Positions 33,011 through 43,760 of a stretch of 64,000 nt of DNA are shown one piece after another. The stretch's first letter is position 1. The number at the start of each line of letters is the position of its first letter. Source of the stretch: Anolis sagrei (Eukaryota; Chordata; Lepidosauria; Squamata; Anolidae); assembly GCF_037176765.1 (NCBI RefSeq), contig NC_090026.1:131065752-131129751 (forward strand). The letters run 5' to 3'. The notes under the pieces are model-generated. The model had not been told where the DNA came from, did not search any database, and saw only the letters and a list, made by a program, of their open reading frames with translations. The position numbers were made by a program, and so were the translations under genes.

Positions 33011-33034
33011 TTGCAATACAGCTTATGTATATAC

Positions 33035-33912
33035 ACTAGATTCACCCACCACGCGTTGCTGTGGCCAACCTTCCCTCCCTCTTTGTCTCCTTTCTTTCTC
33101 TCCTTCCTTCCTTCCTTCCTTCCCTCCCTCTTTCCTTCCTTCCTTCCCTCTTCTTCTTTCCCTTCTTCCTTCTTTCTTCTCTGTTTCTTTTCTCGCTTAC
33201 TTTGCTCTTTGGTTCCATCCTTCCTTGTCTGTTTCCTTCCTTCCCTATTTCTCTCTTTCATTCCTTCTCTTCTTCCTTCCTTCCCTCTTTCACTTTTTTA
33301 TTTCATTCTCTCCTTCCTTCCTTCCTTCCTTCCTTCCTTCCTTCCTTCCTTCCTTCCTTCCTTCCTTCCTTCCCTCCCTCCCTCCCTCCCTCCCTCCCTC
33401 CCTCCCTCCCTCTTTCCTTCCTTCCTTCCTTCCCTCCCTCTTTTTCTTTCCCTTCTTCTTTCTTCCTTCTCTGTTTCTTTTCTCACTTCCTTTGCTTTTT
33501 GGTTCCATCCTTCCTTGTCCCTTTCCTTCCTTCCCTCCTTCCCTCTTTCACTTTTTTATTTCATTCTCTCCTTCCAGCCTTCTCTACCTTTCTTTCTTTC
33601 CTTCTCTCCTTCTTTCTCTCCCTCCTTCTCTCCCTCCTTTCCCCTTTCTGTGTATGTGTTTTGTGTGTGCATATATGTCTGTATATATTTGTATATATGT
33701 GTGTTTGTGCATATATGTGGTTTTGCGCATGCGTTGTAATGTATTTTTTGTTGTTTTTTTGGCTTTTTAAGTCTCTTCTGCTGTATTTTTCTGTGTTTTT
33801 ATGCAGGATAGTCACTTGTTGGCTTGATCAGTATCTTGTGTCCAAATTTTGTGTCAATTCACCCAGTGGTTATTGAGTTACGTTAATCCCACAAACGAAT
33901 ATATATATACAG
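33035..33912 (-). mobile_element. Helitron, minus strand, with CT-rich core
   Basis: The left edge is CTAG (33035-33038) preceded by A, as expected for a reversed Helitron 3' end. Next to it the minus strand carries CCACAGCAACGCGTGG, a stem-loop close to the CTAG end. The right edge is TGGGATTAACGTAACTCAA on the minus strand, the 5' module of the copy at 52871. It has no Rep/helicase and is non-autonomous. Confidence 0.75.
33070..33640 (+). repeat. CTTT/CCTT/CCCT polypyrimidine array
   Basis: About 570 bases of almost pure C/T on the plus strand, including long CCTT and CCCT runs at 33309-33412. Two related blocks (33100-33300 and 33410-33580) share the order of imperfect units, as if the array had duplicated. 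Phe/Ser/Pro open frames here are artefacts. Confidence 0.95.
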
Positions 33913-34084
33913 TATTAAAATAGTATTAAACTATATGGCTCCTCCTCCAGCGGCATCTGCATCACAAGTGGGATACAAACATCTAGACCTCATTTATACT
34001 GATATATAATATAGTTTGAAACTGTATTACATGGCAATGTAAACAGAGTTCTTATCAGCCTTCCATGTTTGGTAGGGTTAAGGC
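33913..34084. other. Unrecognised intergenic sequence
   Basis: No gene or clear repeat seen. Confidence 0.4.
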
Positions 34085-34218
34085 GGACATGGGCAAACTT
34101 TGGTCCTCCAGGTGTTTTGGACTTCAACTCCCACAATTCCTAACAGCCGGTATGCTGTTAGGAATTGTGGGAGTTGAAGTCCAAAACACCCGGAAGATCG
34201 AAGTTGGTCCATGCCTGC
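34085..34218. mobile_element. Palindromic hAT MITE
   Basis: GACATGGGCAAACTTTGGTC and AACTCCCACAATTCCTAACA face GTTAGGAATTGTGGGAGTTG and GGTCCATGCCTGC across a short centre (GCCGGTATGC). Confidence 0.85.
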
Positions 34219-34709
34219 TATAGACTTTGCAAAACTACGACTCCCAGGATCCAACAGCATGTGCCCATGAGTGTTGAAGTGGTGTCAAACTGGATTCATT
34301 CTGTAGTGAAGATGCACCCCGAGATAAATCTGCAAAAGTCCACAAGTGTGGAGGACGGATAGTGCAATGCTTCTGCATCTTCTGTCATGGCCAAAATCTT
34401 AATCCCTTTGTTCTTCCTCATGTCATAAGTGCTATTACATAAGTAATGAGACGTTCTTTCGTTTGTGCCAAGGCCATTGAGTAAGCCCTGGGATGAGGAC
34501 ACAAGCTTTGCCCCATTGTGTGGGAAGTTTGGTAAGTATTCAATGGCAGGTGCGGAGCTGGATTAACTCTTGCACAACAGGAAAGTGCGCAGCTGAGCTG
34601 CACCATTGCACATTCAGTCGCACAAGAGTGGAATTGACACACTCCCGAGCAGAATCACCTCTGATGACTTTAAGCACCACACCAGCTGGGTAAAATCAGC
34701 AATTTAGGA
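34219..34709. other. Old MITE arm and unrecognised sequence
   Basis: 34219-34325 resembles the right arm of the AAACTACAACTCCCAG-type palindromic MITE (AAACTACGACTCCCAGGATC, GTGGTGTCAAACTGGATTCA). The remainder is unrecognised. Confidence 0.5.
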
Positions 34710-36261
34710 ATTGTTCATTCGTTCAGTCGTTTCTGACTCTTTGTGACTTCATGGACCAGCCCACGCCAAAGCTCCCTGTTGGTTGTCACCATCCCCAGCT
34801 CCTTCAAGGTCAATCCAGTCACTTCAAGGATGCCATCCATCCGCCTCGCCCTTCGTCGGCCCCTCTTCCTTTTTCCTTCCATTTCCCCCAGCATCATTGT
34901 CTTCTCTAAGCTTTCCTTTCTTCTCATGATGTGGCATTCAAAGGACTTCAACTTTGTCTCTCCTATCCATCCCTCCAGTGAGCAGTCAGGCTTCATTTCC
35001 TGGAGGATGGACTGGTTGGGTCTTCTCGCAGTCCAAGGCACTCTCAGCACTTTCCTCCCAACACCACAGCTCAAAAGCATCGATCTTCCTTCGCTCAGCC
35101 TTCCCTAAGGTCCAGCTCTCACATCCGTAGGTGACTACAGGGAAGACCATGGCTTTGACTAGGCAATGGATCTTGGTTGCCAGTCTGATGTCTCTACTCT
35201 TGACTATTTGATCGAGACTGGACATTGCTCTCCTCCCAAGAAGGAAGCGTCTCCTGATTTCCTGGCCACAGTCTGCATCTGCACTCATCTTTGCGCCTAG
35301 AAATACAAAGTCTGTCACGGCCTCCACATTTTCTCCCTCTATTTCCCAGTTGTCAATCATTCTTGTCACCATAATCTTGGTTTTTTTAATGTTTAATTGC
35401 AACCCAGCTTTTGCGCTTTCTTCTTTCACCTTGATTAGAAGGCTCCTCAGCTCCTCCTCGCTTTCGGCCATCAGAGTGGTGTCATCTGCATATCTGAGGT
35501 TGTTAATGTTTCTTCCAGCCATTTTCACCCCAGCTTTGCATTCCTCAAGCCCCGCACATCCTCGCATGATGTGTTCTGCATACAAGTTAAAAAGGTTGGG
35601 TGAGAGGATGCAGCCTTGCCGGACGCCTTTCCCAATCTTGAACCAGTCTGTTGTTCCGTGGTCACTTCTGACTGTTGCTCCTTGGTCCTTGTACAGATTC
35701 CTCAGGAGAGAGACAAGGTGGCTTGGTATGCCCAGACCACCAAGAACTTGCCACAATTTATTGTGACCTACACAATCAAAGGCTTTGGAATAGTCAACGA
35801 AACAGAAATAGATGTTTTTCTGAAACTTCCTGCCTTTCTCCATTCTCCAGCATCCGGATATTGGCAATCTGGTTCCTCTCTCGTTCCTCTGCCTTTTCTA
35901 AACCCAGCTTGAACATCTGGCAACTCTCGCTCCATGTCTTGCTGGAGTCTTCCTTGCAGGATCTTGAGCATTCCCTTCCTGGCATGAGGAGAAATAAGGG
36001 CCACTGTACGTTTGAGCAGTCTTTCGCATTTCCCTTTTTTGGTATGGGGATATAAGTTGATTTTTTCCAGTCTGGTGGCCATTCTTGTGTTTCCCATATT
36101 TGCTGGCATATGGCATGCATCACCTTGACAGCATCATCTTTTAAGATTTTAAACAGTTCAGCTGGGATCCCGTCGTCTCCTGCTGCCTTGTTGTTAGCAA
36201 TGCTTCTTAAGGCCCATTCCACCTCACTCCTCAGGATGTCTGGTTCTAATTCATTCACCAC
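34710..36261 (-). mobile_element. BovB (RTE) LINE, 3' half
   Basis: Minus-strand frames give the RTE/BovB reverse transcriptase: EVEWALRSIANNKAAGDDGI, then FVDYSKAFDCVGHNKLW, GKGVRQGCILSPNLFNLYAE, INNLRYADDTTLMAESEEEL, VFPVVTYGCESWTLGKAERR and, further on, MRRKESLEKTMMLGEMEGKR. The YADD catalytic box is intact. Frames at 34715-35080, 34986-35867 and 35794-36261 differ, so at least two frameshifts have occurred. The 3' end, at 34710, carries AGAGTCAGAAACGACTGAAC on the minus strand. Confidence 0.93.
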
Positions 36262-38008
36262 ACCGTCAAAACTCTCCTCGATATTATTATCCTTCCTATA
36301 CAGATCTTCTGTATAGTCTCGCCACTTTCACTTGATCTCTTCAGCTTCTGTTAGGTCTCTGCCATCTTTGTTTTTAAGGCCCATTCCACCTCACTCCTCA
36401 GGATGTCTGGTTCTAATTCATTCACCACACTGTCAAAACTCTCCTCGATATTATTATCCTTCCTATACAGATCTTCTGTATAGTCTCGCCACCTTCTCTT
36501 GATCTCTTCAGCTTCTGTTAGGTCCCTGCCATCTTTGTTTTTAAGGCCCATTCCACCTCACTCCTCAGGATGTCTGGTTCTAATTCATTCACCACACCGT
36601 CAAAACTCTCCTCGATATTATTATCCTTCCTATACAGATCTTCTGTATAGTCTCGCCACCTTCTCTTGATCTCTTCAGCTTCTGTTAGGTCCCTGCCATC
36701 TTTGTTTTTAAGGCCCATTCCACCTCACTCCTCAGGATGTCTGGTTCTAATTCATTCACCACACCGTCAAAACTCTCCTCGATATTATTATCCTTCCTAT
36801 ACAGATCTTCTGTATAGTCTCGCCACCTTCTCTTGATCTCTTCAGCTTCTGTTAGGTCCCTGTCATCTTTGTTTTTAAGGCCCATTCCACCTCACTCCTC
36901 AGGATGTCTGGTTCTAATTCATTCACCACACCGTCAAAACTCTCCTCGATATTATTATCCTTCCTATACAGATCTTTTGTATAGTCTCGCCACCTTCTCT
37001 TGATCTCTTCAGCTTCTGTTAGGTCCCTGCCATCTTTGTTTTTAAGGCCCATTCCACTTCACTCCTCACGATGTCTGGTTCTAATTCATTCACCACACCG
37101 TCAAAACTCTCCTCGATATTATTATCCTTCCTATACAGATCTTCTGTATAGTCTCGCCACCTTCTCTTGATCTCTTCAGCTTCTGTTAGGTCCCTGCCAT
37201 CTTTGTTTTTAAGGCCCATTCCACCTCACTCCTCAGGATGTCTGGTTCTAATTCATTCACCACACCGTCAAAACTCTCCTCGATATTATTATCCTTCCTA
37301 TACATATCTTCTGTATAGTCTCGCCACCTTCTCTTGATCTCTTCAGCTTCTGTTAGGTCCCTGCCATCTTTGTTTTTAAGGCCCATTCCACCTCACTCCT
37401 CAGGATGTCTGGTTCTAATTCATTCACCACACCGTCAAAACTCTCCTCGATATTATTATCCTTCCTATACATATCTTCTGTATAGTCTCGCCACCTTCTC
37501 TTGATCTCTTCAGCTTCTGTTAGGTCCCTGCCATCTTTGTTTTTAAGGCCCATTCCACCTCACTCCTCAGGATGTCTGGTTCTAATTCATTCACCACACC
37601 GTCAAAACTCTCCTCGATATTATTATCCTTCCTATACAGATCTTTTGTATAGTCTCGCCACCTTCTCTTGATCTCTTCAGCTTCTGTTAGGTCCCTGCCA
37701 TCTTTGTTTTTAAGGCCCATTCCACCTCACTCCTCAGGATGTCTGGTTCTAATTCATTCACCACACCGTCAAAACTCTCCTCGATATTATTATCCTTCCT
37801 ATACATATCTTCTGTATAGTCTCGCCACCTTCTCTTGATCTCTTCAGCTTCTGTTAGGTCCCTGCCATCTTTGTTTTTAAGGCCCATTCCACTTCACTCC
37901 TCAGGATGTCTGGTTCTAATTCATTCACCACACCGTCAAAACTCTCCTCGATATTATTATCCTTCCTATACAGATCTTCTGTATAGTCTTGCCACCTTCT
38001 CTTGATTA
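36231..38008 (-). repeat. 167-bp tandem array derived from BovB ORF, about 10.6 units
   Basis: TCAGGATGTCTGGTTC recurs at exactly 167-bp spacing at 36231, 36398, 36565, 36732, 36899, 37066 (with one change), 37233, 37400, 37567, 37734 and 37901; the last unit stops near 38008. Each unit encodes, on the minus strand, GLKNKDGRDLTEAEEIKRRW, RDYTEDLYRKDNNIEESFD and GVVNELEPDILRSEVEWAL, the BovB segment just before its reverse transcriptase. Because 167 is not a multiple of three, each copy changes frame. Copies differ by only a few bases, so the array is young. Confidence 0.97.
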
Positions 38009-38260
38009 TTTATGTAGATTACTGCTTATACTCACCAATCAGGTTTTCTAGGTGCAAGGTTTGCCAAATCCTAGGAATAGAGGAAGGAAATTATTATTAT
38101 TATTGATGATGAGGATGATGAAGAAAACCATAATATTTTGTCTTAAATCCTTGTAAATGAACGAAAAGCAAGCAATTTTGAGAAATACAAACAAACATTG
38201 TTATGTGTAGAGATAGGTTATATAGCTGGAGTTACTCCCATGACAGCTTTAAGGCTCTTC
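38009..38260. other. Unrecognised AT-rich sequence before the second promoter
   Basis: Contains a short ATT/GAT microsatellite (38090-38120). No gene seen. Confidence 0.45.
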
Positions 38261-38480
38261 CTGGAGCATGCGCACAATCTTCGTCCCGGCGCTAGGACCA
38301 AGCGGAAGCTTTTGCAGCAGTTGGCATCAGCGAGCGGAGGGCGTGGCTTAGCAGAGCAGAAGAGAAAAAAAAAACACCCGGTGGCGCATGCGCGCAAAAG
38401 GTTGAAGTCTAGGGCAGGAGAAATGGCGGAAAGGGTTTGTTCCTCCCTTACTCGCGGGCTCTTTCTACGCATGCGCACGA
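38261..38480 (+). promoter_or_regulatory. SCAP: CpG-rich promoter with three NRF1 palindromes, probably SCAP
   Basis: GCATGCGCAC at 38266-38275, GCGCATGCGCGC at 38384-38395 and ACGCATGCGCAC at 38467-38478 are NRF1-type sites. The surroundings are CG-rich with ATGGCGGA (38423) and ACGGAAG ETS-like text. No TATA box is present. Gene identity is inferred: in vertebrates SCAP lies downstream of ELP6 in the same orientation and has a non-coding first exon and long first intron. No SCAP codon is seen in the window. Confidence 0.6.
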
Positions 38481-38557
38481 AAAAGAGGCGGAGCGACGGA
38501 AGCCGGGAAGCGGCGAAGGAGGAGAACGAGGAGAAGGCGAAAGCGGGCGGCGTGTGA
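38423..38557 (+). CDS. Possible 44-codon upstream ORF in the first exon
   Basis: ATG in a strong initiation context (A at -3, G at +4) opens MAERVCSSLTRGLFLRM and runs 44 codons to TGA at 38555-38557, upstream of the splice donor. It exists in mRNA only if transcription starts before 38423. The basic, low-complexity product resembles no known protein, so it would be regulatory at most. Confidence 0.25.
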   Translation: MAERVCSSLTRGLFLRMRTKKRRSDGSREAAKEENEEKAKAGGV

Positions 38558-38624
38558 GGAGGCGCGGAGGGGAAGAAAGGAAGGAAGGAGGCGGTTGGAG
38601 AGCTGTTCCCCGTCTTTTTTTGAG
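38480..38624 (+). other. SCAP: Putative non-coding exon 1, probably SCAP
   Basis: Purine-rich, CG-rich stretch ending TTTTTTTGAG at 38624, followed by the donor GTGAGA. The start is unknown. No open frame continues through the donor as a recognised protein, which fits a 5' untranslated exon. Confidence 0.5.
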
Positions 38625-38867
38625 GTGAGAAGGGGAAGGGAGAGAGGGAGGCTCCGTAGGCCGCGCCTGGGGCTGAGGGGAGCCGCACTACTCCCAATCA
38701 GGCTCCCTTTGGGCCTGTTTTGGGGACCCTTTGAGGGAGGCCTCGACCTGTTGAACTCCTCCTTCCTCAATGGCGATTAGGAACCAGCCTGGGAAGCCGT
38801 TTCAGTGTTGTAGTTACAATATTTGAATGGGTTTTAGGTGATCTTCGGTTTGATTGTAATGTTTACA

Positions 38868-39999
38868 TAGAATCACAGAATCCTAGAGTTGGAAGAGACC
38901 TCCTGGGCCATCCAGTCCAACCCCATTCTGCCAAGAAACAGGAATATTGCATTCAAACCACCCCTGACAGATGGCCATCCAGCCCCTGTTTAAAAGCTTC
39001 CAAAGAAGGAGCCTCCACCACACTCTGGGGCAGAGAGTTCCACTGCTGAACGGCTCTCACAGCCAGGAAGTTCTTCCTCTTCCTCATGTTCAGATGGAAT
39101 CTCCTCTCTTGTAGTTTGAAGCCATTGTTCCCTTGCGTCCTAGTCTCCAGGGAAGCAGAAAACAAGCTTGCTCCCTCCTCCCTGTGGCTTCCTTTCACAT
39201 ATTTATACATGGCTATCATATTTCCTCTCGGCCTTCTCTTCTTCAGGCTAAACATGCCCAGCTCCTTAAGCCGCTCCTCATAGGGCTTGTTCTCCAAACT
39301 CTTGATCATTTTAGTCGCCCTCCTCTGGACACATTCCAGCTTGTCAATCTCTCTCTTGAGTTGTGGTGCCCAGAATTGGACACAATATTCCAGGTGTGGT
39401 CTAACTAAAGCGGAATAGAGCCTGAGGAGCATGACTTTCCTAGATCTAGACACTAGGCTCCTCTTGATGCAGGACAAAATTCCATTGGGGTTTTTTTTTG
39501 CCGCCACATCACATTGTTGGCTCATGTTTAACTTGTTGTCCACGAGGACTCCGAGATCTTTTTCACACGTACTGCTCTCGAGCCAGGCCTCATCGTCCCT
39601 CATTCTGTCTCTTTGCATTTCGTTTTTTCTGCCTAAGTGGAGTATCTTGCATTTGTCCCTGTTGAACTTCATTTTTTTTTAGTTTTGGCCAATCATCTCT
39701 CTAATCTCTCAAGATTATTTTGAATCCTGCTCCTGTCCTCTGGAGTATTGGCTATCCCTCCCAATTTGGTGTCGTCTGCAAACTTGATGATCCTGCCTTC
39801 TAGCCCTTCATCTAAGTCATTAATAAAGATGTTGAACAGGACCGGGCCCAGGACAGAACCCTGCTGATGGCACTCCACTAGTCACTTCTTTCCAAGATGA
39901 AGAGGAAGCATTGGTGAGCACCCTCTGCGTTCGTCCATTTAACCAATTACTGATCCATCTCACCGTAGTTTTGCCTAGCCCACATTGGACTAGTTTGTT
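38868..39999 (-). mobile_element. CR1 LINE, 5'-truncated
   Basis: Minus strand. The 3' signature is at 38870-38935; the frame 38953-39672 (239 codons) covers the ORF2 C-terminus ([53 protein letters not shown]). RT text continues to [20 protein letters not shown] near 39990 in another frame. It ends abruptly against the zinc-finger LINE. Confidence 0.93.
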
Positions 40000-40905
40000 T
40001 GAGTTCAGAGGAGAGCAACTGCTTTGGGAGACGGTGGTCGGGCATCCGGACAACGTGGCCGGTCCAGCGGAGTTGATGGCGGAGGACCATCGCTTCAGTG
40101 CTGGTGGTCTTTGCTTCTTCCAGCATGCTGACGTTTGTCCGCTTGTCTTCCCAAGAGAATTGCAGGATTTTCCGGAGACAGCGCTGATGGAATCGTTCCA
40201 GGAGTTGCATGTGATGTCTGTAGACAGTCCACCTCTCACAGGTGTATAGCAGGGTTGGGAGGACAATAGCTTTATAAACCTTGGTCTCCCTACCGATGCC
40301 CCGGTCCTCAAACACTCTCTGCTTCATTGGGAAAAATGCTGCACTCGCAGAGCTCAGGCGGTGTTGTATTTCAGTGTCAATGTTGACTTTGGTGGAGAGG
40401 TGGTGGCCATGGGAGTGGAAATGATCAACATTTTGTAATGTTACACCAATAAGCTTTATCTCTGGCGTTGGAGAGGGATTGGCTGGTGACTGCTGGAAGA
40501 GCACTTTGGTTTTCTTGATGTTCAATGACAGGCCGAGCTTCTCCTATGCTCTGCGAAGGTGTTTAGAGTGGCTTGTAGATCTTCTTCTGAATGTGCACAG
40601 ATGACGTTGTCATCAGCATACTGGAGTTGTATAACAGATGTTGTTGTAACCTTGGTTTTGGCTTTCAGTCTGCTGAGGTTAAAGAGCTTGCCATTTGTCC
40701 GATAGATGATTTCCACTCCGGTGGGAAGCTTCCCATCAACAAGGTGAAGTATCATAGTGATGAAGATGGAGAATAAAGTTGGGGCAATAACACATCCCTG
40801 TTTGATGCCTGATTCCACCTTAAATGGGTCACTTTGGGAGCCATTGCTGTCCAAGACTGTTGTCATCATGGAGGAGCCGCAGGATGTTCACATGCATGTC
40901 GTCTA
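40000..40905 (-). mobile_element. LINE with C-terminal finger, internal part
   Basis: Minus-strand frames: GIKQGCVIAPTLFSIFITMI, IQLQYADDNVICAHSEEDLQ (YADD box), then VLPTLLYTCERWTVYRHHM and QLRWTGHVVRMPDHRLPKQL. Several frames, so defective. The finger itself is lost at the CR1 junction. Same family as 13800-14255 and 46861-48345. Confidence 0.85.
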
Positions 40906-41500
40906 TAACCACAAGTCTACACCATTATCCTCCACCTCCTCCATTCAGTATTATCCACACACTTATCTAGTATGTCTTAGAGTTCATTCACTCTTTTGTT
41001 TTTGTTTTTTCCCTTCCCTCCCCCCCCCCCACCCCAAATACCACATTTCCATTAGAACTTTAACTCCATCCATGAGCTCAGCTTTTCCCATCACTGTACA
41101 ATATTTACATTGGCTTCGCCTCTTTTTATCTATTCTGAATATATGAACCATTTCTCTTTAATTTTCCTCATTTTATCTTCCTTCATATCCTCACAGGTTA
41201 CATTTGCAATAATTTCTGATTGGATCTGGTCAAACAAATATTTATTCCAATTAGCCATATTCGGTTTTTTTGCATCTTTCCAACCCCAAGCTATCACAGA
41301 ATCATTGCTTTGAAGAAGCAAGAATCATTGCTTTGAAGAAATCTTGATATTTTGGATTGATTTTCTTGTTTCCTAATATTCCCATGAACATCAACTCCAT
41401 ATTTATTTGAAGTGGTATCTTAAATATTTTCTCCATTTTTTCTGTTATTTGTTCTCAAAATGTTTTTGCCTTTGGACATTCCCACCACATATGTGCATGC
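40906..41500 (-). mobile_element. L1 LINE 3' end
   Basis: Minus-strand text HMWWECPKAKTFWEQITEKM and WNKYLFDQIQSEIIANVTC matches the L1 ORF2 C-terminus (Cys-rich end). A pyrimidine-rich block with a C-run at 41021-41036 lies in the 3' untranslated part. 5' truncated. Confidence 0.8.
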
Positions 41501-41705
41501 CAGAAGCATTTATGAGCCCCCTGGGGGGTTGAGAAAGGCGGGGTACAAATAAGTTTCCAACAGACCTCACAACCTCTGAGGATGTCTGCCATAGATGCAG
41601 GCGAAATGTCAGGAGAGAATGCTTCTGGAATACGGCCATACAACCCAGAAAAATCACAACAACCCAGTAATTCTGGCTATGAAAGCCTTCGACAATACCT
41701 TGGAG
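41501..41705 (+). mobile_element. L2-type tail joined to an arm of the GAAATGTCAGGAGAG repeat
   Basis: CCCTGGGGGGTTGAGAAAGG and GGTACAAATAAG are an L2 tail, followed directly by CACAACCTCTGAGGATGTC, CCATAGATGCAGGCGAAATG and GGCTATGAAAGCCTTCGAC, the same order as at 57300-57510. Confidence 0.65.
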
Positions 41706-42395
41706 ACAGTGTTATTCACAATATTTTTAATAATTTTGTGAACAGAACAAGGCTTGTGTACATTGAATCTCCAGAAAGGAAACGTGCCACTCTCTCAAAC
41801 ACCCAGGGGGACAATTTTGGATTTTGAAATTCTGATTAAAGGGATACTCTAATCTTCCCCCTTGGATATTGGAATATTTGGATATACATCATGAAATATT
41901 TTGGAAATAGAACCCTGGTTAATTTACATTAGTTAATTAGTTAATTTAAGTTTCATATGCACCTTATACACTTAGCCTGGAGACCTGGGTTTTGGTTGAT
42001 TGAACAAACCTTGGAGCTGGCCCAACATTTCTATCTCTTCCTTATCTCTTTTGAAAGTTTAGGCCTGTGGGTGGCTGTGAATCTGTCAGGTTTCTCCCTC
42101 TCAGGCCCAAATTGCTGATAACATGCTCATTGTTTTCCCCCTTCTTCAAACATTTACACAGTGAATATCTACCTGTCAGGCAGGTTATACCAACTGGCCT
42201 AGTTTGGATGGAGGTGGCCATTCTGACTCTTGGACCTTTCTGTTTCCATGGCTGGTTAGTGGCTCTGTGTATTGTTATTTTCATTACCCTCACCAAACTG
42301 ACAAATCAATAAATTGAGCATATCAAGGAAAGGAGACTGGCATAATTTGCTCCCGATTAAGCAGGGTTTCCACTTTGCATGTGGTTTGTTTAGGG
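41706..42395. other. Unrecognised stretch
   Basis: About 690 bases with no recognised gene or repeat family. Confidence 0.45.
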
Positions 42396-42529
42396 CAGTG
42401 GTTCTCAACCTATAAGTCCCCAGATGTTTTGGCCTTCAACTCCAGAAATCTTAACACCTGGTAAACTGGGTGGGATTTCTGGGAGTTGCAGGCCAAAACA
42501 CCTGGGGACCCACAGGTTGAGAACCACTG
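42396..42529. mobile_element. Palindromic hAT MITE, CAGTGGTTCTCAACCT ends
   Basis: CAGTGGTTCTCAACCTATAA and its mirror AGGTTGAGAACCACTG enclose arms with CCCCAGATGTTTTGGCC and GGCCAAAACACCTGGGG. The flanking 8-mers agree only partly (GTTTAGGG, GTTAAGAA). Confidence 0.8.
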
Positions 42530-42535
42530 GTTAAG

Positions 42536-42720
42536 AACCACTCTTTGCCCCGGAGTGTGGTGGAGGCTCCTTCTTTGGAAGCTTTTAAGCAGAGGCTGGA
42601 TGGCCATCTGTCAGGGGTGATTTGAATGCAATATTCCTGCTTCTTGGCAGGGGGTTGGACTGGATGGCCCATGAGGTCTCTTCCAACTCTTTGATTCTAT
42701 GATTCTATGATTCTAAGGGA
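42536..42720 (+). mobile_element. CR1 3' end
   Basis: CCCCGGAGTGTGGTGGAGGC through GGTTGGACTGGATGGCCC to repeated ATTCTATG at the end. Confidence 0.9.
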
Positions 42721-42767
42721 AGATTGCCTCTTGGGAGCCTTCTCCATCTACTTCCAGCCTGGAAACA

Positions 42768-42892
42768 CATAGAATCAAAGAGCTGGAAGAGACCTCATGG
42801 GCCATCCAGTCCAACCCCCTATGAAGAAGCTGGAATATTGCATTCAAATCACCCCTGACAGATGGCCATCCAGCCTCTGTTTATTGTCCATT
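42768..42892 (-). mobile_element. CR1 3' end, reversed
   Basis: AGAATCAAAGAGCTGGAAG, GGGCCATCCAGTCCAACCCC and GACAGATGGCCATCCAGCC: the reverse complement of the tail just upstream, giving a head-to-head pair 50 bases apart. Confidence 0.9.
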
Positions 42893-43079
42893 TGTCCATC
42901 TAAATGAGAACAAGGGCCTAAAAAGTAGGAACGGGTCTGAGATCAACCATCAACTTCCATGGCTGGATGTAGGGCTGAAACTGACAAGAGCTTTCCATAG
43001 AAACTTTATTTGAGTGTGATAAATTAGTTCTGTAATCTTGTCTGCAGTTGTTCTTAGTGGCAATTGTTGGATCTTATGA
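42893..43079. other. Unrecognised short stretch
   Basis: No feature recognised. Confidence 0.4.
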
Positions 43080-43579
43080 GTGTGGGATGGTGAAAGAATC
43101 TGGCGGGGACGAGACACAGGGCCTTCTCAGTGGTGGCCCTTGGCTGTGGAACGCCCTATCTGCAGAAATTAGATCGCCCCCCTCTCTGTTAGCATTTTGG
43201 AGGAAAGTGAAGACTTGGTTGTTCAAGCAGGCATTTGAATAGGCAGTGTAACAAATATAGGATATGTCCCTAATATGTCCCTAAATGCACTTTACTAGTG
43301 ATCTAGGATTGTCTGCTCGCTCCATCCCTCTCCAAATACCTATCCTAGTTATATGTCACCTGGTCATGCCCAGCATTATTTTTAAATTTTTAATTACTAC
43401 ATTTGGCCCTGCCACAGGTTTTTAATGCATCATGGTGTTATTGTTAATGTTTACTGCTTTGTTTATGATTTTATTTATTGTCTGTATTGTTGTTGTTGTT
43501 TTTACTGATGTATTTGGGCTCGGCCTCTTGTAAGCTGCACCGAGTCCTTCGGGAGATGGTAGCGGGGTATAAATAAAGG

Positions 43580-43618
<39 letters not shown>

Positions 43619-43760
43619 TGATTGTTATAATGCTATTGTTTTAATTGTTTTTAACTGTTTATGATGTTTTAAGCATTGAATTTTGCTATTGTGAACCGCT
43701 CTGAGTCGCCTGAGGGCTGAGAAGAGCGGTATACAAATATAGTAAATAAATAAATAAACA
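43080..43760 (+). mobile_element. L2-like LINE 3' ends
   Basis: Translates to LWNALSAEIRSPPSLLAFWR then KVKTWLFKQAFE, the L2 C-terminal motif. The tail is GTAAGCTGCACCGAGTCC, GGTAGCGGGGTATAAATAAA and an ATT microsatellite at 43578-43615. A second tail (GAACCGCTCTGAGTCGCC) follows to 43760. Confidence 0.8.

Noticed and set aside
33011-33876. Phe/Ser/Pro-rich membrane-like proteins on the plus strand
   Set aside because: Translation of the polypyrimidine array inside the Helitron; all three frames are open at once.
34986-35867. 293-codon minus frame with YADD box as a host reverse transcriptase
   Set aside because: It is BovB reverse transcriptase; adjacent parts of the ORF lie in other frames.
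36351-37887. A family of nine near-identical 66-residue genes on the minus strand
   Set aside because: They are copies of one BovB ORF segment in a 167-bp tandem array and change frame from copy to copy.
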